Of a DNA stretch of 64,000 bases, positions 1 to 12,690 are shown in pieces (position 1 is the stretch's first letter; every line of letters starts with the position of its first letter). Origin of the DNA: Sulfitobacter mediterraneus (GTDB taxonomy: Bacteria > Pseudomonadota > Alphaproteobacteria > Rhodobacterales > Rhodobacteraceae); contig NZ_CP069004.1 of assembly GCF_016801775.1 (NCBI RefSeq), forward strand, positions 1,984,001 to 2,048,000, in the 5' to 3' direction. Position numbers and translations under genes: made by a program. The notes beneath the pieces were generated by a model, which saw only the letters and a list, made by a program, of their open reading frames with translations, was not told the origin of the DNA and searched no databases.

Positions 1-368
1 GCTGCGTCATCCACGGGGCCGGGTTCATTTGCAAAAGCCTCTTTGGCTTTGGCATAGGTGGTCTTGGCCTCTTCAACCATCTCATCGAGCTGGTCTTGGG
101 TCATGTCACCCTTAACCACGGCACGCTCGGCCAGAACCGACACACCACGGCTGCTGATTTCGGCGAAACCGCCGGTCACAACATAGGCTTGTGTCCCATC
201 CGGGCCGTCTACTGTCAGAACGCCGGGGCGCAGCGTGGTGATGGTGGGGGCATGCCCCTCCATCGCCGTCATATCGCCATCCGCACCGGGAATCTGTACC
301 GAAGTGACCTCCATCGAGGCCAGCCGCCGCTCGGGCGACACCAAATCGAATTGCATCGTGTCTGCCAT
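1..368 (-). CDS. atpC: F1-ATPase epsilon subunit, C-terminus cut by window edge
   Basis: Last gene of the F1 operon. The ATG at 366-368 opens a protein beginning [16 protein letters not shown], the usual start of the bacterial epsilon beta-sandwich domain, and [14 protein letters not shown] follows as expected. About 122 residues are visible and the stop lies outside the window. Epsilon sits on the central stalk, couples F1 to F0 and can inhibit ATP hydrolysis. The gene starts 15 nt after the atpD stop. The visible C-terminal part is acidic and alanine-rich, as in the short helical tail of alphaproteobacterial epsilon subunits. The assignment is secure; only the end is missing. Confidence 0.95.
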   Translation of the reverse strand, partial: MADTMQFDLVSPERRLASMEVTSVQIPGADGDMTAMEGHAPTITTLRPGVLTVDGPDGTQAYVVTGGFAEISSRGVSVLAERAVVKGDMTQDQLDEMVEEAKTTYAKAKEAFANEPGPVDDA

Positions 369-383
369 GAGTAAGGCTCCTGA

Positions 384-2706
<2,323 letters not shown>

Positions 2707-2720
2707 TGGCTTATCTCTCC

Positions 2721-4259
2721 TTAAGCGAAGTCAGCGGCGTAAGAGTCGAGCGCAGCTTTGATTTTGTCTTCCAGCTCATCTTTCACCTTACGATCGTTGT
2801 CGGTGATGTCCTTGAGCAGGTCGGCGTGCTTGCCGCGCAGATGCGCCAGCAGACCCTGTTCCCAGCGGCCCACTTGCGCCACGTCGAGCTTGTCGAGGTA
2901 GCCGTGTGTACCGGCGTAGATCACGCAAACGATCTCGGCGTTGGACAGTGGGGCGTACTGCGGCTGTTTCATCAGCTCGGTCAAGCGGGCACCACGGTTC
3001 AACAGCTGCTGAGTGGCGGCATCCAGATCGGAGCCGAACTGGGCAAAGGCCGCCATTTCGCGGTACTGAGCCAAGGACAGTTTCACCGGACCGGCAACTG
3101 AAGACATCGCTTTGGTCTGGGCCGAAGAGCCAACCCGCGAAACCGACAGACCGGTGTTCACAGCAGGACGGATACCTTGGTAGAACAGTTCTGTTTCCAG
3201 GAAGATCTGACCGTCGGTGATCGAAATCACGTTGGTTGGAATAAACGCGGAAACGTCACCACCTTGGGTTTCGATGATCGGCAGAGCCGTCAAGGAACCG
3301 GCGCCGTTGTCTTCGTTCAGCTTGGCCGAACGTTCCAGCAGGCGGGAGTGGAGATAGAAAACGTCACCAGGATAGGCTTCACGCCCTGGTGGGCGACGCA
3401 GAAGCAGGGACATCTGGCGATAGGACACAGCCTGCTTGGACAAATCATCGTAGATGATCAAAGCGTGGCGGCCATTGTCGCGGAAGTGCTCTGCCATTGC
3501 GGTGGCGGCATAAGGCGCAAGGAACTGCATAGGTGCAGGCTCCGACGCGGTGGCAGCGACAACGATGCAATATTCCATCGCGCCAGCTTCTTCGAGCTTT
3601 TTGACCAGCTGCGCCACGGTGGAACGCTTTTGACCAATCGCAACGTACACGCAGTACATTTTCTTGCTCTCGTCGTCACCGGCGGCGGCATTCACCTGTG
3701 CCTGGTTCAGCATGGCGTCCAGCGCCACGGCTGTTTTACCGGTCTGACGGTCGCCGATGATCAATTCGCGCTGGCCACGGCCAATCGGGATCATCGCGTC
3801 AACGGATTTGAGACCAGTCGCCATTGGCTCATGCACCGACTTACGCGGGATAATGCCGGGCGCTTTCACATCGGCAAGACCGCGGGTCTTGGAATTGATC
3901 GGGCCTTTGCCGTCAATTGGGTTGCCCAAACCGTCAACAACACGGCCAAGAAGTGCGTCACCTGTTGGCACGTCCACAATGGAGTTCGTGCGCTTGACGG
4001 TGTCGCCTTCTTTGATGTCACGGTCGGAACCGAAGATAACAACACCAACGTTGTCCGCTTCGAGGTTCAGGGCCATACCCTGAATACCGCCGGGGAATTC
4101 AACCATCTCACCAGCCTGAACATTGTCCAGACCGTAAACACGGGCAATACCGTCACCGACGGACAGCACGCGGCCAACTTCGGCCACTTCTGCTTCTTGA
4201 CCGAAATTCTTGATCTGGTCTTTCAGGATCGCAGAAATCTCTGCAGCTTGGATACCCAT
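2721..4259 (-). CDS. atpA: F1-ATPase alpha subunit
   Basis: Non-catalytic nucleotide-binding subunit of F1, 512 residues and full length. It begins [19 protein letters not shown], typical of the alpha N-terminus that binds delta. It has the Walker A motif GDRQTGKT and the signature region [23 protein letters not shown]. Alternating with beta, it forms the hexameric head and contributes the catalytic arginine finger. The ATG directly abuts the atpH stop, whose TAA occupies 4260-4262, an arrangement that usually signals translational coupling. No anomalies are seen. Confidence 0.99.
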   Translation of the reverse strand: MGIQAAEISAILKDQIKNFGQEAEVAEVGRVLSVGDGIARVYGLDNVQAGEMVEFPGGIQGMALNLEADNVGVVIFGSDRDIKEGDTVKRTNSIVDVPTGDALLGRVVDGLGNPIDGKGPINSKTRGLADVKAPGIIPRKSVHEPMATGLKSVDAMIPIGRGQRELIIGDRQTGKTAVALDAMLNQAQVNAAAGDDESKKMYCVYVAIGQKRSTVAQLVKKLEEAGAMEYCIVVAATASEPAPMQFLAPYAATAMAEHFRDNGRHALIIYDDLSKQAVSYRQMSLLLRRPPGREAYPGDVFYLHSRLLERSAKLNEDNGAGSLTALPIIETQGGDVSAFIPTNVISITDGQIFLETELFYQGIRPAVNTGLSVSRVGSSAQTKAMSSVAGPVKLSLAQYREMAAFAQFGSDLDAATQQLLNRGARLTELMKQPQYAPLSNAEIVCVIYAGTHGYLDKLDVAQVGRWEQGLLAHLRGKHADLLKDITDNDRKVKDELEDKIKAALDSYAADFA

Positions 4260-4826
4260 TTATCCGACCTCTTTCATTGCATTCTGTAGGGAATTGAGCT
4301 TCGAGCGGATCGAGGTGTCGATCATCTTGGAGCCCACTTTGACGACAATACCGCCGATGAGGGTTTCATCCACGGTCGTTTGGAGCGTTACGGTTTTGCC
4401 GGTCGTCGCCTTAAGCGATTTGGCAAGTTTGTCTGATTGTGTCTTGGTCAGCGCCTTGGCCGATGTAACTTCGGCGGTGATCTCGCCTTTGTCGGCAGCG
4501 ATCAGATCGCGCAGTGTCTTGACCAACTGCGGCAAAACAAACAGGCGGCGCTTTTGCGCCATCAGCGCCAGCGTGTTGCCCATCATCGGCGACAGTTTCA
4601 TTTTCTTGGCCAGCGCGGAAACGGCATTTGCCTGTTCATCGCGGCTGTAGATCGGGGAATGGATCAGATTGCGGAAATCTTCGCTCTCTGTCAGCGCCGC
4701 GGACAGACCTTCAAGGTCGGTCTCGATGGCTTTGACCTTCTTGGTCTCTTTCGCCAGATCGTAAACGGCAGCGGCATAGCGTTGCGCGATGCCGGTGGAA
4801 ATTGATGCTGTTTCGGACACGTCCAT
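4260..4826 (-). CDS. atpH: F1-ATPase delta subunit
   Basis: First gene of the operon, 188 residues. Delta (OSCP) joins the top of the F1 head to the peripheral stalk of F0. The family pattern is clear: ISTGIAQRYAAAVYDLA near the N-terminus, NLIHSPIYS in the helical domain, and VDETLIGGIVVKVGSKMIDTS in the C-terminal domain. No F0 genes (atpB, E, F) are present downstream, and upstream lies DUF3775, which fits the usual alphaproteobacterial separation of F1 and F0 loci. Some 330 nt of non-coding sequence precedes the gene and should hold the operon promoter. Confidence 0.97.
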   Translation of the reverse strand: MDVSETASISTGIAQRYAAAVYDLAKETKKVKAIETDLEGLSAALTESEDFRNLIHSPIYSRDEQANAVSALAKKMKLSPMMGNTLALMAQKRRLFVLPQLVKTLRDLIAADKGEITAEVTSAKALTKTQSDKLAKSLKATTGKTVTLQTTVDETLIGGIVVKVGSKMIDTSIRSKLNSLQNAMKEVG

Positions 4827-5154
4827 CCTCTCATACAGTCAGTTCCGGTATGCGAAGGAAGTCGCGTCACCGGAGTGTTGGCGCGGCTTGAAACGGTTCA
4901 AGACGTCTAAATCAGGGGCGATGTAGCAGACAGGGTTCCGCCCCGCAACACTGTATCACGCCCCGACGAAGAGTCCCTATCGCTTTATTTTATGGGGTCA
5001 GCGGCACATGCGGCGCTTTGTCCACCTGTAAATCCCTCAATGTTGCTTAAAAATAACGAGGTTGCGCGATTCTTACACCCGCCGCCCAGGGTCTGTTTGT
5101 CTGTTTACGGCGCATCCGGGCCTTCTCGGACATGCCGCGCATTTCTCGCTTTGG
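4827..5154 (-). promoter_or_regulatory. Non-coding region upstream of the F1-ATPase operon with a candidate promoter
   Basis: No convincing gene is seen in these 328 nt. On the minus strand a candidate sigma-70 promoter has a -35 box TTGCGG (4943-4948) and a -10 box TACATC (4920-4925) with a 17 nt spacer, giving a leader of roughly 90 nt before atpH. Inside that leader an inverted repeat CTTGAA-ACGG-TTCAAG spans 4887-4902, which could be an operator or a small leader stem. The promoter boxes are only moderately good matches, so the exact start site is an inference from spacing. Confidence 0.35.
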
Positions 5155-5472
5155 TTACAGCAAATCTTCTTCCGCGTCCGCAACCGACAGGCCCAGAGCC
5201 TCCATCCCGCTTTCGAGGTGGTCGCAAAAGTGCGGAGAGCCCAAAAGGTAGTCGGGTGTCGGAATGCTGGCCTCGCGTTCGGCGGTGGCCATTGCCTCGG
5301 CCAGATCATCGGGCTCAAAGCTGCCCCGTCCGATCCACATCACGGCAACAAGGCTGTGCAGTTCTTCGTCATTGAGGGTTTCGAGAAAGCCGCGCAGCTC
5401 CGCTTCGCCGCGTTCGATCTCATGACCATAAAGAATGATTTGCGCCACTTTGCGCTGGCTGATCTGTAACAT
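5155..5472 (-). CDS. DUF3775 family protein
   Basis: A small acidic cytoplasmic protein of 105 residues. The pattern MLQISQRKVAQII at the start, then SLVAVMWIGRGSFEPDDLAEA and PDYLLGSPHFCDHLESGMEALG, matches my memory of DUF3775, a family common in alphaproteobacteria. No catalytic motif, signal peptide or membrane segment is visible. It has no described role that I know of. It is monocistronic in appearance: a methyltransferase gene ends 86 nt upstream and the ATPase operon begins 328 nt downstream. Family assignment is from recalled sequence pattern and not a search. Confidence 0.75.
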   Translation of the reverse strand: MLQISQRKVAQIILYGHEIERGEAELRGFLETLNDEELHSLVAVMWIGRGSFEPDDLAEAMATAEREASIPTPDYLLGSPHFCDHLESGMEALGLSVADAEEDLL

Positions 5473-5558
5473 CGCTATCCCCTTTGATTCAGTGTTGGGC
5501 TGAACCTTGGCATGCCCCAGCGGGGTTTTCTTTGCGCCAGATCAATGTCGGGGCGGGT

Positions 5559-6305
5559 CTATATTGGCTTGGCTGTGGGTTCGGCCATGCCTTCAAGCAC
5601 TTCAATTGCCCGCCGCGCCGTGCGCCGTTCCACCTTGCCTTTGGGCGGGTATACCAGTTTGGTCGCTTCGACCATAAACGCGCCGCCTGCCATCATCGTT
5701 GGCATATGCCGCCCGACTTTCTCAAACAATCCGGCCGATTTCATCCAGACACGTTGCTGGGAGGGAAACTGGAACAAGGCACCCATGTGCCGCTCTGGCA
5801 AGAACTGATGCTTGCGCAGTTGGGTCTCAAGCTGGCCGGGCGAATAGGGCCGCCCATAACCGAACGGGGTCCGGTCCCGCCGCGCCCAAAGACCGGCCCG
5901 GTTCGGTACGATAAACAGCGCCCTGCCCCCCGGCCCCAGCACCCGCCAGCATTCCTCAAGCAGATCACTGGGGCGTTCGCTGGTCTCAAGCCCATGCAGC
6001 AGCACCAGCTTGTCCACATGACCGGTCTCTATCGGCCAAAGCGTTTCTTCGGTCAAAACGGAAGTGTTCGGCATGCCCGCCGGCCAGGGCATCACCCCCT
6101 GCGGCCCGGGCATCAGAGTGATCACCCGCCGGGCGTCTTTCAGATAGGGCCGCAACAAGGGTGCAGCAAAGCCAAAGCCGACCACCGTCTGCCCCTTGGC
6201 CTCAGGCCAGAATTCCAACAACCGGCTGCGCATGCTTTTCTGTGCCGCACGTCCCAGCGCACTGCGATAATAGAAATTCCGCAAATCTTGTACATCAAGA
6301 TGCAT
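5559..6305 (-). CDS. SAM-dependent methyltransferase (class I, small-molecule type)
   Basis: About 248 residues. I start it at the ATG at 6305 ([15 protein letters not shown]), which matches Rhodobacterales relatives better than upstream in-frame codons. A Rossmann-type SAM pocket is suggested by [18 protein letters not shown], and [21 protein letters not shown] is the post-motif region seen in methyltransferases of the Methyltransf_11 type. The substrate is unknown. It is divergent from gloB, with about 60 nt between the starts, so the two may share a regulatory region. No membrane segment is seen. The catalytic class is likely; the specific reaction is not known. Confidence 0.75.
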   Translation of the reverse strand: MHLDVQDLRNFYYRSALGRAAQKSMRSRLLEFWPEAKGQTVVGFGFAAPLLRPYLKDARRVITLMPGPQGVMPWPAGMPNTSVLTEETLWPIETGHVDKLVLLHGLETSERPSDLLEECWRVLGPGGRALFIVPNRAGLWARRDRTPFGYGRPYSPGQLETQLRKHQFLPERHMGALFQFPSQQRVWMKSAGLFEKVGRHMPTMMAGGAFMVEATKLVYPPKGKVERRTARRAIEVLEGMAEPTAKPI

Positions 6306-6367
6306 TGCAGCCCGCCTTGGTGAGTGACACTCTGTCGTCATAGTACGCACCACCGAGGTAAGACACC

Positions 6368-7135
6368 ATGCCCTATGATCTGATCACGATCCCCTGCCTG
6401 TCCGACAATTACGCCTATCTGTTGCGCGATCATGACAGCGGCGAAGTTGCGGTGATCGACGTGCCGGAAGCAGGCCCGATCCTGAAAGAGCTGGAAGGCC
6501 GCGGCTGGTCCGCAACGCAGGTCTGGCTAACCCATCACCATTGGGATCATATTGACGGCCTGCCCGATCTGCTGGCGGTTCATCCGGCCAAGGTGGTTGG
6601 CGCCAAGGCCGATACGCACCGCTTGCCCAAACTCGATCTGGCTGTGTCCGAAGGTGATACGGTATCGCTGGGGGCATTGCAGGCAGAGGTGCTGGATGTG
6701 TCCGGTCATACCATCGGTCATATCGCCCTATATGTCCCCAAGGCCGGTGTTGCCTTTACCGCCGACAGTCTTATGGCGCTAGGCTGCGGCCGCTTGTTTG
6801 AAGGCACGCCAGACCAGATGTGGGCCAGCATGCAAAAGCTGATGGCCCTGCCCGCCGAGACGGTTATCTGCTCGGGCCATGAATATACCGCCTCAAACGC
6901 GAAATTTGCGCTCACGGTTGATCCCGACAACGCAGCCCTTATATCTAGGTCAAACGACATTCAGGCGGCCCGAGAAAAGGGGTTGCCGACTGTTCCCTCG
7001 AAACTTTCAACCGAGCTTGAAACCAATCCCTTTTTGCGCCCCGCCGATCCTGGCATCCGCGCAACCCTGGGGATGCAAGATGCCACGGATGCCGCTGTTT
7101 TTACGGAAATTCGCAAGCGCAAAGACAGTTTTTAA
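6368..7135 (+). CDS. gloB: Hydroxyacylglutathione hydrolase (glyoxalase II)
   Basis: Hydrolyses S-D-lactoylglutathione to D-lactate and glutathione, the second step of methylglyoxal detoxification. The 255 residues carry the binuclear-metal motif THHHWDH, the later ligands in SGHTIGH and FTADSL, and CSGHEYT, with a C-terminal NPFLR segment that normally binds glutathione. The start is the ATG at 6368, preceded by GAGGTAAG at suitable spacing. gshA, the first enzyme of glutathione synthesis, is elsewhere in the window at 59.7-61.0 kb. After the stop, an imperfect hairpin at 7179-7201 precedes clpA, so the two genes are probably separate transcription units. Confidence 0.95.
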   Translation: MPYDLITIPCLSDNYAYLLRDHDSGEVAVIDVPEAGPILKELEGRGWSATQVWLTHHHWDHIDGLPDLLAVHPAKVVGAKADTHRLPKLDLAVSEGDTVSLGALQAEVLDVSGHTIGHIALYVPKAGVAFTADSLMALGCGRLFEGTPDQMWASMQKLMALPAETVICSGHEYTASNAKFALTVDPDNAALISRSNDIQAAREKGLPTVPSKLSTELETNPFLRPADPGIRATLGMQDATDAAVFTEIRKRKDSF

Positions 7136-7309
7136 ACCCGGCTTAAATGGCCAAAACGCACCGATCACGGCAAAAGTGAGCGTCTTTTTCAAGAAAACGC
7201 TTGAAGACCGGCCACGATCAACCAAACTCTAATACTATGAGGCCATGGTCGGACCGGGGTCTGTTATCCCACAGAACTCCGCCGGCCCCGATCGAAAAGG
7301 AGCACGCCC

Positions 7310-9631
7310 GTGCCTTCATTCTCGACTACACTTGAGCAGGCAATCCACGCAGCCCTTGCGCTGGCCAATGCCCGCCGCCATGAATTTGCCACGCTGGAAC
7401 ATCTGCTGTTGGCACTGATTGATGAACCCGATGCCGCGCAGGTGATGAAAGCCTGTTCCGTCGACACAGACGAATTGCGCGACACCCTGAACGAATTTGT
7501 CGATGAGGATCTCAGCAACCTTGTCACCGATGTGGACGGCTCCGAGGCGGTGCCCACCGCCGCGTTCCAGCGGGTGATCCAACGCGCCGCGATCCATGTG
7601 CAATCCTCGGGCCGGACCGAAGTGACCGGCGCCAATGTGCTGGTCGCGATCTTTGCCGAACGCGAAAGCAATGCCGCCTATTTCCTGCAGGAACAGGAAA
7701 TGACCCGCTATGACGCGGTCAACTACATCGCCCACGGTGTTGCAAAAGACCCCGCCTATGGCGAGGCCCGCCCCCTGTCCGGTGCCCCCGAGCACGAGGA
7801 AGAGCCGCAGGGCGTCACCGAGGGTGAGAAAAAAGAATCGGCGCTGGCCAAATATTGCGTGGATCTGAATGCCAAATCCCGTGACGGTGACGTGGATCCG
7901 CTGATTGGCCGCTCTGACGAGGTCGAACGCTGCATTCAAGTGCTGTGCCGCCGCCGCAAGAACAACCCACTGCTGGTGGGTGATCCCGGTGTTGGTAAAA
8001 CCGCCATTGCCGAGGGGCTGGCCCGCAAGATCGTCGCTGGCGAAACCCCGGAAGTTCTGGAAAACACCACCATCTATTCGCTCGACATGGGCGCATTGCT
8101 GGCTGGCACCCGTTACCGCGGTGATTTTGAGGAACGGCTCAAGGCGGTTGTGACCGAGTTGGAAGAACATAAGGACGCTGTTCTGTTCATCGACGAGATT
8201 CACACCGTGATTGGCGCTGGCGCAACCTCTGGCGGGGCAATGGATGCCTCAAACTTGCTGAAACCTGCCTTGCAAGGTGGCAAGCTGCGCACCATGGGCT
8301 CCACCACCTACAAGGAGTTCCGCCAGCACTTTGAAAAGGACCGCGCCCTGTCGCGCCGGTTCCAGAAAATTGATGTGAATGAGCCTTCCGTCGAAGATGC
8401 GGTGAAAATCCTGCGCGGGCTGAAACCGTATTTCGAGGATCACCATTCGGTCAAATATACCTCGGATGCGATCAAAACCTCCGTTGAACTGGCGCATCGC
8501 TACATCAACGACCGCAAGCTGCCCGACAGCGCCATTGACGTCATTGACGAGGCTGGCGCGGCGCAACATCTGGTTGTTGCCTCCAAACGCCGCAAGACCA
8601 TCGGCACCAAAGAGGTAGAGGCCGTCGTCGCCAAGATCGCCCGCATCCCGCCCAAGAATGTCTCCAAGGATGATGTGATTGTGCTCAAAGACCTCGAAAC
8701 CTCGCTCAAGCGGGTGGTCTTTGGTCAGGATACCGCGATTGAGGCGCTTTCCTCCGCCATCAAATTGGCGCGCGCGGGCCTGCGGGAGCCGGAAAAACCC
8801 ATCGGCAACTACCTGTTCGCCGGTCCGACAGGCGTCGGGAAGACCGAGGTTGCCAAGCAATTGGCCGATACCCTTGGTGTGGAATTGCTGCGCTTTGACA
8901 TGTCCGAATACATGGAAAAACACGCCGTTTCGCGCCTGATTGGTGCGCCTCCCGGTTATGTCGGCTTTGACCAAGGCGGGCTGTTGACCGATGGCGTTGA
9001 CCAGCATCCGCATTGTGTCCTGCTGCTCGACGAGATGGAAAAAGCCCACCCTGATGTCTACAACATCCTGTTGCAGGTGATGGATAATGGCCGCCTGACG
9101 GATCACAACGGACGCACCGTTGATTTCCGCAATGTGGTGCTGATCATGACCTCCAACGCCGGTGCTGCAGAACAGGCGAAAGAGGCCGTCGGCTTTGGCC
9201 GGGATCGCCGTACAGGTGAGGACACCGCTGCGATCGAGCGGACCTTCACACCGGAATTCCGCAACCGTCTGGATGCCGTGATCAGCTTTGGCGCCTTGCC
9301 GAAGGAAGTGATCCTGCGCGTGGTCGAGAAATTTGTGCTGCAACTCGAAGCGCAATTGATGGACCGCAACGTGACCATCGAGCTCAGCAAGAAAGCCGCC
9401 GAATGGCTGGCCGATAAAGGCTATGATGACAAAATGGGCGCCCGTCCCTTGGGCCGCGTGATTCAGGAACACATCAAAAAACCTTTGGCGGAAGAGCTGC
9501 TGTTTGGCTCGCTCGCCAAGGGCGGTGTTGTGAAGGTCGGCGTCAAAAAAGGTGAACTGGACCTGACCATTCTCGGCCTTGAAAAGCCGCGGATCTCTGG
9601 CGACAAACCACCGCTGCTGACTGCGGAATGA
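7310..9631 (+). CDS. clpA: ATP-dependent Clp protease ATP-binding subunit ClpA
   Basis: Hexameric AAA+ unfoldase that feeds substrates to ClpP. The 773 residues contain an N-domain (about 1-145), NBD1 with GDPGVGKT and the Walker B segment [11 protein letters not shown], and NBD2 with [14 protein letters not shown] and [11 protein letters not shown]. The long coiled-coil middle domain of ClpB is absent, and a VGFGR segment about where the ClpP-binding loop belongs supports ClpA over ClpB. The start is GTG at 7310 with AAAAGGAG at 7295-7302. The adaptor gene clpS, often next to clpA, is not adjacent here. The stop overlaps the next gene (ATGA), implying coupled translation. Confidence 0.97.
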   Translation: MPSFSTTLEQAIHAALALANARRHEFATLEHLLLALIDEPDAAQVMKACSVDTDELRDTLNEFVDEDLSNLVTDVDGSEAVPTAAFQRVIQRAAIHVQSSGRTEVTGANVLVAIFAERESNAAYFLQEQEMTRYDAVNYIAHGVAKDPAYGEARPLSGAPEHEEEPQGVTEGEKKESALAKYCVDLNAKSRDGDVDPLIGRSDEVERCIQVLCRRRKNNPLLVGDPGVGKTAIAEGLARKIVAGETPEVLENTTIYSLDMGALLAGTRYRGDFEERLKAVVTELEEHKDAVLFIDEIHTVIGAGATSGGAMDASNLLKPALQGGKLRTMGSTTYKEFRQHFEKDRALSRRFQKIDVNEPSVEDAVKILRGLKPYFEDHHSVKYTSDAIKTSVELAHRYINDRKLPDSAIDVIDEAGAAQHLVVASKRRKTIGTKEVEAVVAKIARIPPKNVSKDDVIVLKDLETSLKRVVFGQDTAIEALSSAIKLARAGLREPEKPIGNYLFAGPTGVGKTEVAKQLADTLGVELLRFDMSEYMEKHAVSRLIGAPPGYVGFDQGGLLTDGVDQHPHCVLLLDEMEKAHPDVYNILLQVMDNGRLTDHNGRTVDFRNVVLIMTSNAGAAEQAKEAVGFGRDRRTGEDTAAIERTFTPEFRNRLDAVISFGALPKEVILRVVEKFVLQLEAQLMDRNVTIELSKKAAEWLADKGYDDKMGARPLGRVIQEHIKKPLAEELLFGSLAKGGVVKVGVKKGELDLTILGLEKPRISGDKPPLLTAE

Positions 9632-10596
9632 TTTTGCGGGGCCTGTTGGCCCTGCTAACCCCCTTCGCCGGTCCTGCACTGGCGGAGGGGTTTCTTTTGG
9701 AACTGCCGATTGACTGCGATCTCGGACAGACCTGCTATATTCAGCAATATGTAGACCATGATCCAAGCGAAACGGCGCAGGATTACCGCTGTTCCGGGCT
9801 CAGTTATGATGGCCACAAAGGCACCGACTTTGCCCTGCCTCACCTCGCCATGATGAAACGGGGCGTGCCTGTCTTGGCAGCGGCGCCCGGTGTGGTGGTC
9901 GGGCTGCGCGATGGCATGGCAGATCAGGTCTATTCGCAGGCCAACGCCAAAGAGGTCAAAGGCCGCGAATGCGGGAATGGCGTGGTGCTGCGCCATGCGG
10001 ATGGTTGGGAAACCCAATATTGCCACCTCAAACGCGGATCTCTGGCCATTGCAAAGGGGGATCGGGTCGCCGTTGGCACCCCTCTTGGAGAGGTTGGAAT
10101 GTCCGGTAGGGCGGCCTTTCCACATCTGCATTTATCGGTGCGCAAGGATGGCAATCAGATTGATCCATTTGTGCCAAACGGGGAAACTTCCTGCGCCACT
10201 GCGCCATCCCACACCCTCTGGCGGGATCCGCCACCCTATCGCGCGGGCGGCTTGCTCTTGTCTGGGTTTACCGATCAGGTGCCCGATTATTCTCAGGTCA
10301 AGGCGGGCACGGCCAGCAGCGAATTATCCAGAAAATCGGAAAATGTCGTTGCTTTCTCCTTTGGGTTTGGCTTTCGAAAAGGCGATATTCTGGACATCTC
10401 CATCACTGGCCCAAATGGCTTGCGTCTGTCCAAGCGCCACAGCTTCGACAAAGCAAAAGCCCAAGCCTTCCGCGCCATTGGGCAGAAACGCCGCCGCACC
10501 CCTTGGCCATCAGGCGATTATGCAGGACGTGCCGCCCTCATCCGGGATGGTGCTGTGATCGACAGCCAGACCTGGACCACCACCATTCAGGACTGA
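9628..10596 (+). CDS. Secreted M23 family metallopeptidase (LytM-type)
   Basis: A 322-residue exported protein with a signal peptide ([19 protein letters not shown], cleavage near residue 19). The zinc-endopeptidase pattern is present: HKGTDFALP for the first His/Asp pair, a central QYCHLKRGS, and the HLHL motif (PHLHLSVRK). Such proteins cut peptide crossbridges in peptidoglycan or act as activators. The C-terminal half (about 195-322) has no family I recognise. Its ATG overlaps the clpA stop by 4 nt, so it shares that transcript; there is no obvious functional link to ClpA. Substrate and activity are inferred from the motif alone. Confidence 0.85.
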   Translation: MILRGLLALLTPFAGPALAEGFLLELPIDCDLGQTCYIQQYVDHDPSETAQDYRCSGLSYDGHKGTDFALPHLAMMKRGVPVLAAAPGVVVGLRDGMADQVYSQANAKEVKGRECGNGVVLRHADGWETQYCHLKRGSLAIAKGDRVAVGTPLGEVGMSGRAAFPHLHLSVRKDGNQIDPFVPNGETSCATAPSHTLWRDPPPYRAGGLLLSGFTDQVPDYSQVKAGTASSELSRKSENVVAFSFGFGFRKGDILDISITGPNGLRLSKRHSFDKAKAQAFRAIGQKRRRTPWPSGDYAGRAALIRDGAVIDSQTWTTTIQD

Positions 10597-10600
10597 TCCG

Positions 10601-12688
10601 TTACTTTTCGGTGAACTTCAGTTCAATCCTGCGATTCTGCGCCCGTGCCTCTTCGCTGTCGCCAGCCGCAACCGGCTGATACTGACCAAACCCGTTGGCG
10701 GCCAACCGGTCCGGCGCGATACCCAAAGCAGAGATCATGTATTTCACCACCGACAAAGCCCGCGCCTGGCTCAACTCCCAATTGTCTGCAAATTCACCTA
10801 GCCCCGACAGCGGGACGTTATCGGTGTGCCCGTCCACGCGGATCACCCAATCAATTTCGGGCGGGATGTCATCCGCAACCGATTGCAGAATTCGCGCCAC
10901 TTTGGCGATCTCGGCCTGCCCGTCATCAGACAAAACCGCGCCGCCGGGTGGGAACAAAACCTCGGAAGAAAACACAAACCGGTCCCCTTCGATTCGCACA
11001 CCATCCTGATTGCCAAGCACGTCGCGCAGACGCCCAAAGAACTCTGAACGGTACTGTTCCAGATCCTTGGCTTTTGCTTCAAGTCGCGCCCGTTCCGCGG
11101 CCTCAAGGGCTGCGCGGCGGCTTTCTTCGGCGGCCACACGGGCCAGCGCGGTGTTCAAATCTGAGCCTAGCGATTCCAATTGCAGGGTCTTTGCCGCATC
11201 CCGTAGTTCAGCGTCATCCAGCAAGGCACGCAGATCGCCAAGTTGCGTGCGCAAGGCCGCGACCTGTTGGTTCAAAAGTTCGGTTTGGCGCTGCGCCTCA
11301 CTGCTGATCTGTTTTTCTTCGGCCAAGGCCGCCTGCGCGGCGCTGACCAATGCCGCCTGTTTCTGTGCATCGGTGCTGTTGTCCTCGGCCAATGCCTGCG
11401 CCGCAATCTTCGCCGCCAGTGCCTCTGCCAATTGCGCGCGGAGCGTTGCGCGGTCGGTTTCCAAAACCGTCTGATTGTCCTGCAAGGCCTGCTCCAACAC
11501 TGCGATATCGACCCGCGCCTGCGCCAACTCCTCACGCAGCGCGTCACGGTCTGCGCTCAAACGGGCACGGCTGGTTTCAAGGTCTTGTTCCAGTTGCGCA
11601 ATCTGCCCCTGTGCCGCCGCCAGATCCGCCCGCAGCGCATCGCCTTGCGCCGTCAACGTCAGCTCCGTGTCAGCCCCGGCCGCGCGGGCCCGGTCCAGTT
11701 CGGCCCGCAAAACGGTCAATTCTCCCTGAAGCCGCCCTACCTCGGCCTGCGCATCCTCACCAACCTTTGCCGCAGTTTCCGCAGCTTGGAGGCTGATCAG
11801 AGCTTTGATCAACTGGTCATCCAGTTCAGACTGCGACGCCCGCGCTGCCGCCAGCAACGTCAGGGTTTCTTCGGCTTCCTTTCGCTTGGCCTCCAGCGCC
11901 AGCGTCATTGCCGTCAGCTCGGCATCCGCATCCTGCAACTTTGCCCTCAGCGCCTCTGCGGCTGCAGCTTCGGCCAGTTTTGCCGCCTCTTCCTCTGACA
12001 GAGCCTTGGTGGTTTCTGCGATTTGCCCCTGCAGCGCTGTCACTTGCTCTTGCGCCTCGGCGTTGCGCGCCTGCAAATCGGCAACCAATGCATCAAGTGC
12101 CTCACGCCGGGCAGCAGCCAATCGCGCAGCTTCTTCTTGAGCATCGATTTCACTTCGGCTGGCCGCCAATGCCAGATTGAGGGCCTCTTGTTCATCAAGC
12201 AAGCTCTGCTGCCGGTCCAGCAACTCGGACTGGCGTGTCTCCAATGCGCCGATCTGCGTCAATGCCCCGTCGCGCTCCGCCAAAAGCGCGGCAACCTGCG
12301 CCTCAAAACCTGTGATCTGGCTTTGCGCAGCCCGCAGGTTTTCTGCCTGCTGATCCCGCTCGGACGTCAAGGCCGCGATCAACGCCGATTGCTCGGTCAG
12401 CTCGCCCTGCGCGTCACGCAATGACGCATTAAGCGCACCAAGACGGGCCTCGAGCTGCGCATTGGACCGTTCCTCAAGCCCCAAAGCCTGCGCCAAGGCA
12501 GCCACTTCGCCAGACAGCGCGTCCAGCTCGGTTTCTTGTCCTGTGATCCGTTCGGTCAGAACGAATTGCACGATCATGAAAATTGTCAAAACAAACATCA
12601 GGACCAGCAAAAGGCCAGTCATTGCATCCACAAATCCCGGCCAGATCGACCCCTGAAAACGCGCACCTGTCCTGCGGGACAATGCCAT
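10601..12688 (-). CDS. MotB-like stator protein with long coiled coil and OmpA domain
   Basis: 695 residues in three parts. One transmembrane helix (about 16-46) contains FVDAMTGLLLVLMF, where Asp21 matches the proton-carrying Asp of MotB and ZorB. A very long Ala/Glu/Gln-rich coiled coil runs from about 48 to 545. A C-terminal OmpA-type peptidoglycan-binding domain (about 560-695) carries VDGHTDNVP and NWELSQARALSV. It starts directly after its MotA/ExbB-like partner, 2 nt downstream. No flagellar genes are near, and ordinary MotB proteins are about 300-350 residues, so the extended coiled coil is distinctive. Likely one subunit of a proton-driven envelope machine; the output is unknown. Confidence 0.8.
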   Translation of the reverse strand: MALSRRTGARFQGSIWPGFVDAMTGLLLVLMFVLTIFMIVQFVLTERITGQETELDALSGEVAALAQALGLEERSNAQLEARLGALNASLRDAQGELTEQSALIAALTSERDQQAENLRAAQSQITGFEAQVAALLAERDGALTQIGALETRQSELLDRQQSLLDEQEALNLALAASRSEIDAQEEAARLAAARREALDALVADLQARNAEAQEQVTALQGQIAETTKALSEEEAAKLAEAAAAEALRAKLQDADAELTAMTLALEAKRKEAEETLTLLAAARASQSELDDQLIKALISLQAAETAAKVGEDAQAEVGRLQGELTVLRAELDRARAAGADTELTLTAQGDALRADLAAAQGQIAQLEQDLETSRARLSADRDALREELAQARVDIAVLEQALQDNQTVLETDRATLRAQLAEALAAKIAAQALAEDNSTDAQKQAALVSAAQAALAEEKQISSEAQRQTELLNQQVAALRTQLGDLRALLDDAELRDAAKTLQLESLGSDLNTALARVAAEESRRAALEAAERARLEAKAKDLEQYRSEFFGRLRDVLGNQDGVRIEGDRFVFSSEVLFPPGGAVLSDDGQAEIAKVARILQSVADDIPPEIDWVIRVDGHTDNVPLSGLGEFADNWELSQARALSVVKYMISALGIAPDRLAANGFGQYQPVAAGDSEEARAQNRRIELKFTEK

Positions 12689-12690
12689 GG

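Noticed and set aside
5473..5558. Small gene between DUF3775 and the methyltransferase
   Set aside because: No in-frame start with a ribosome site and no recognisable product in 86 nt.
7179..7201. Hairpin after gloB as a terminator
   Set aside because: The stem has mismatches, a weak AT-rich core and no following T-run, so I do not list it as a feature.
8249..9766. Long open frame on the minus strand across clpA, 505 codons
   Set aside because: It mirrors the clpA reading frame in GC-rich DNA; its translation has no family motif, while clpA has both Walker motifs on the plus strand.
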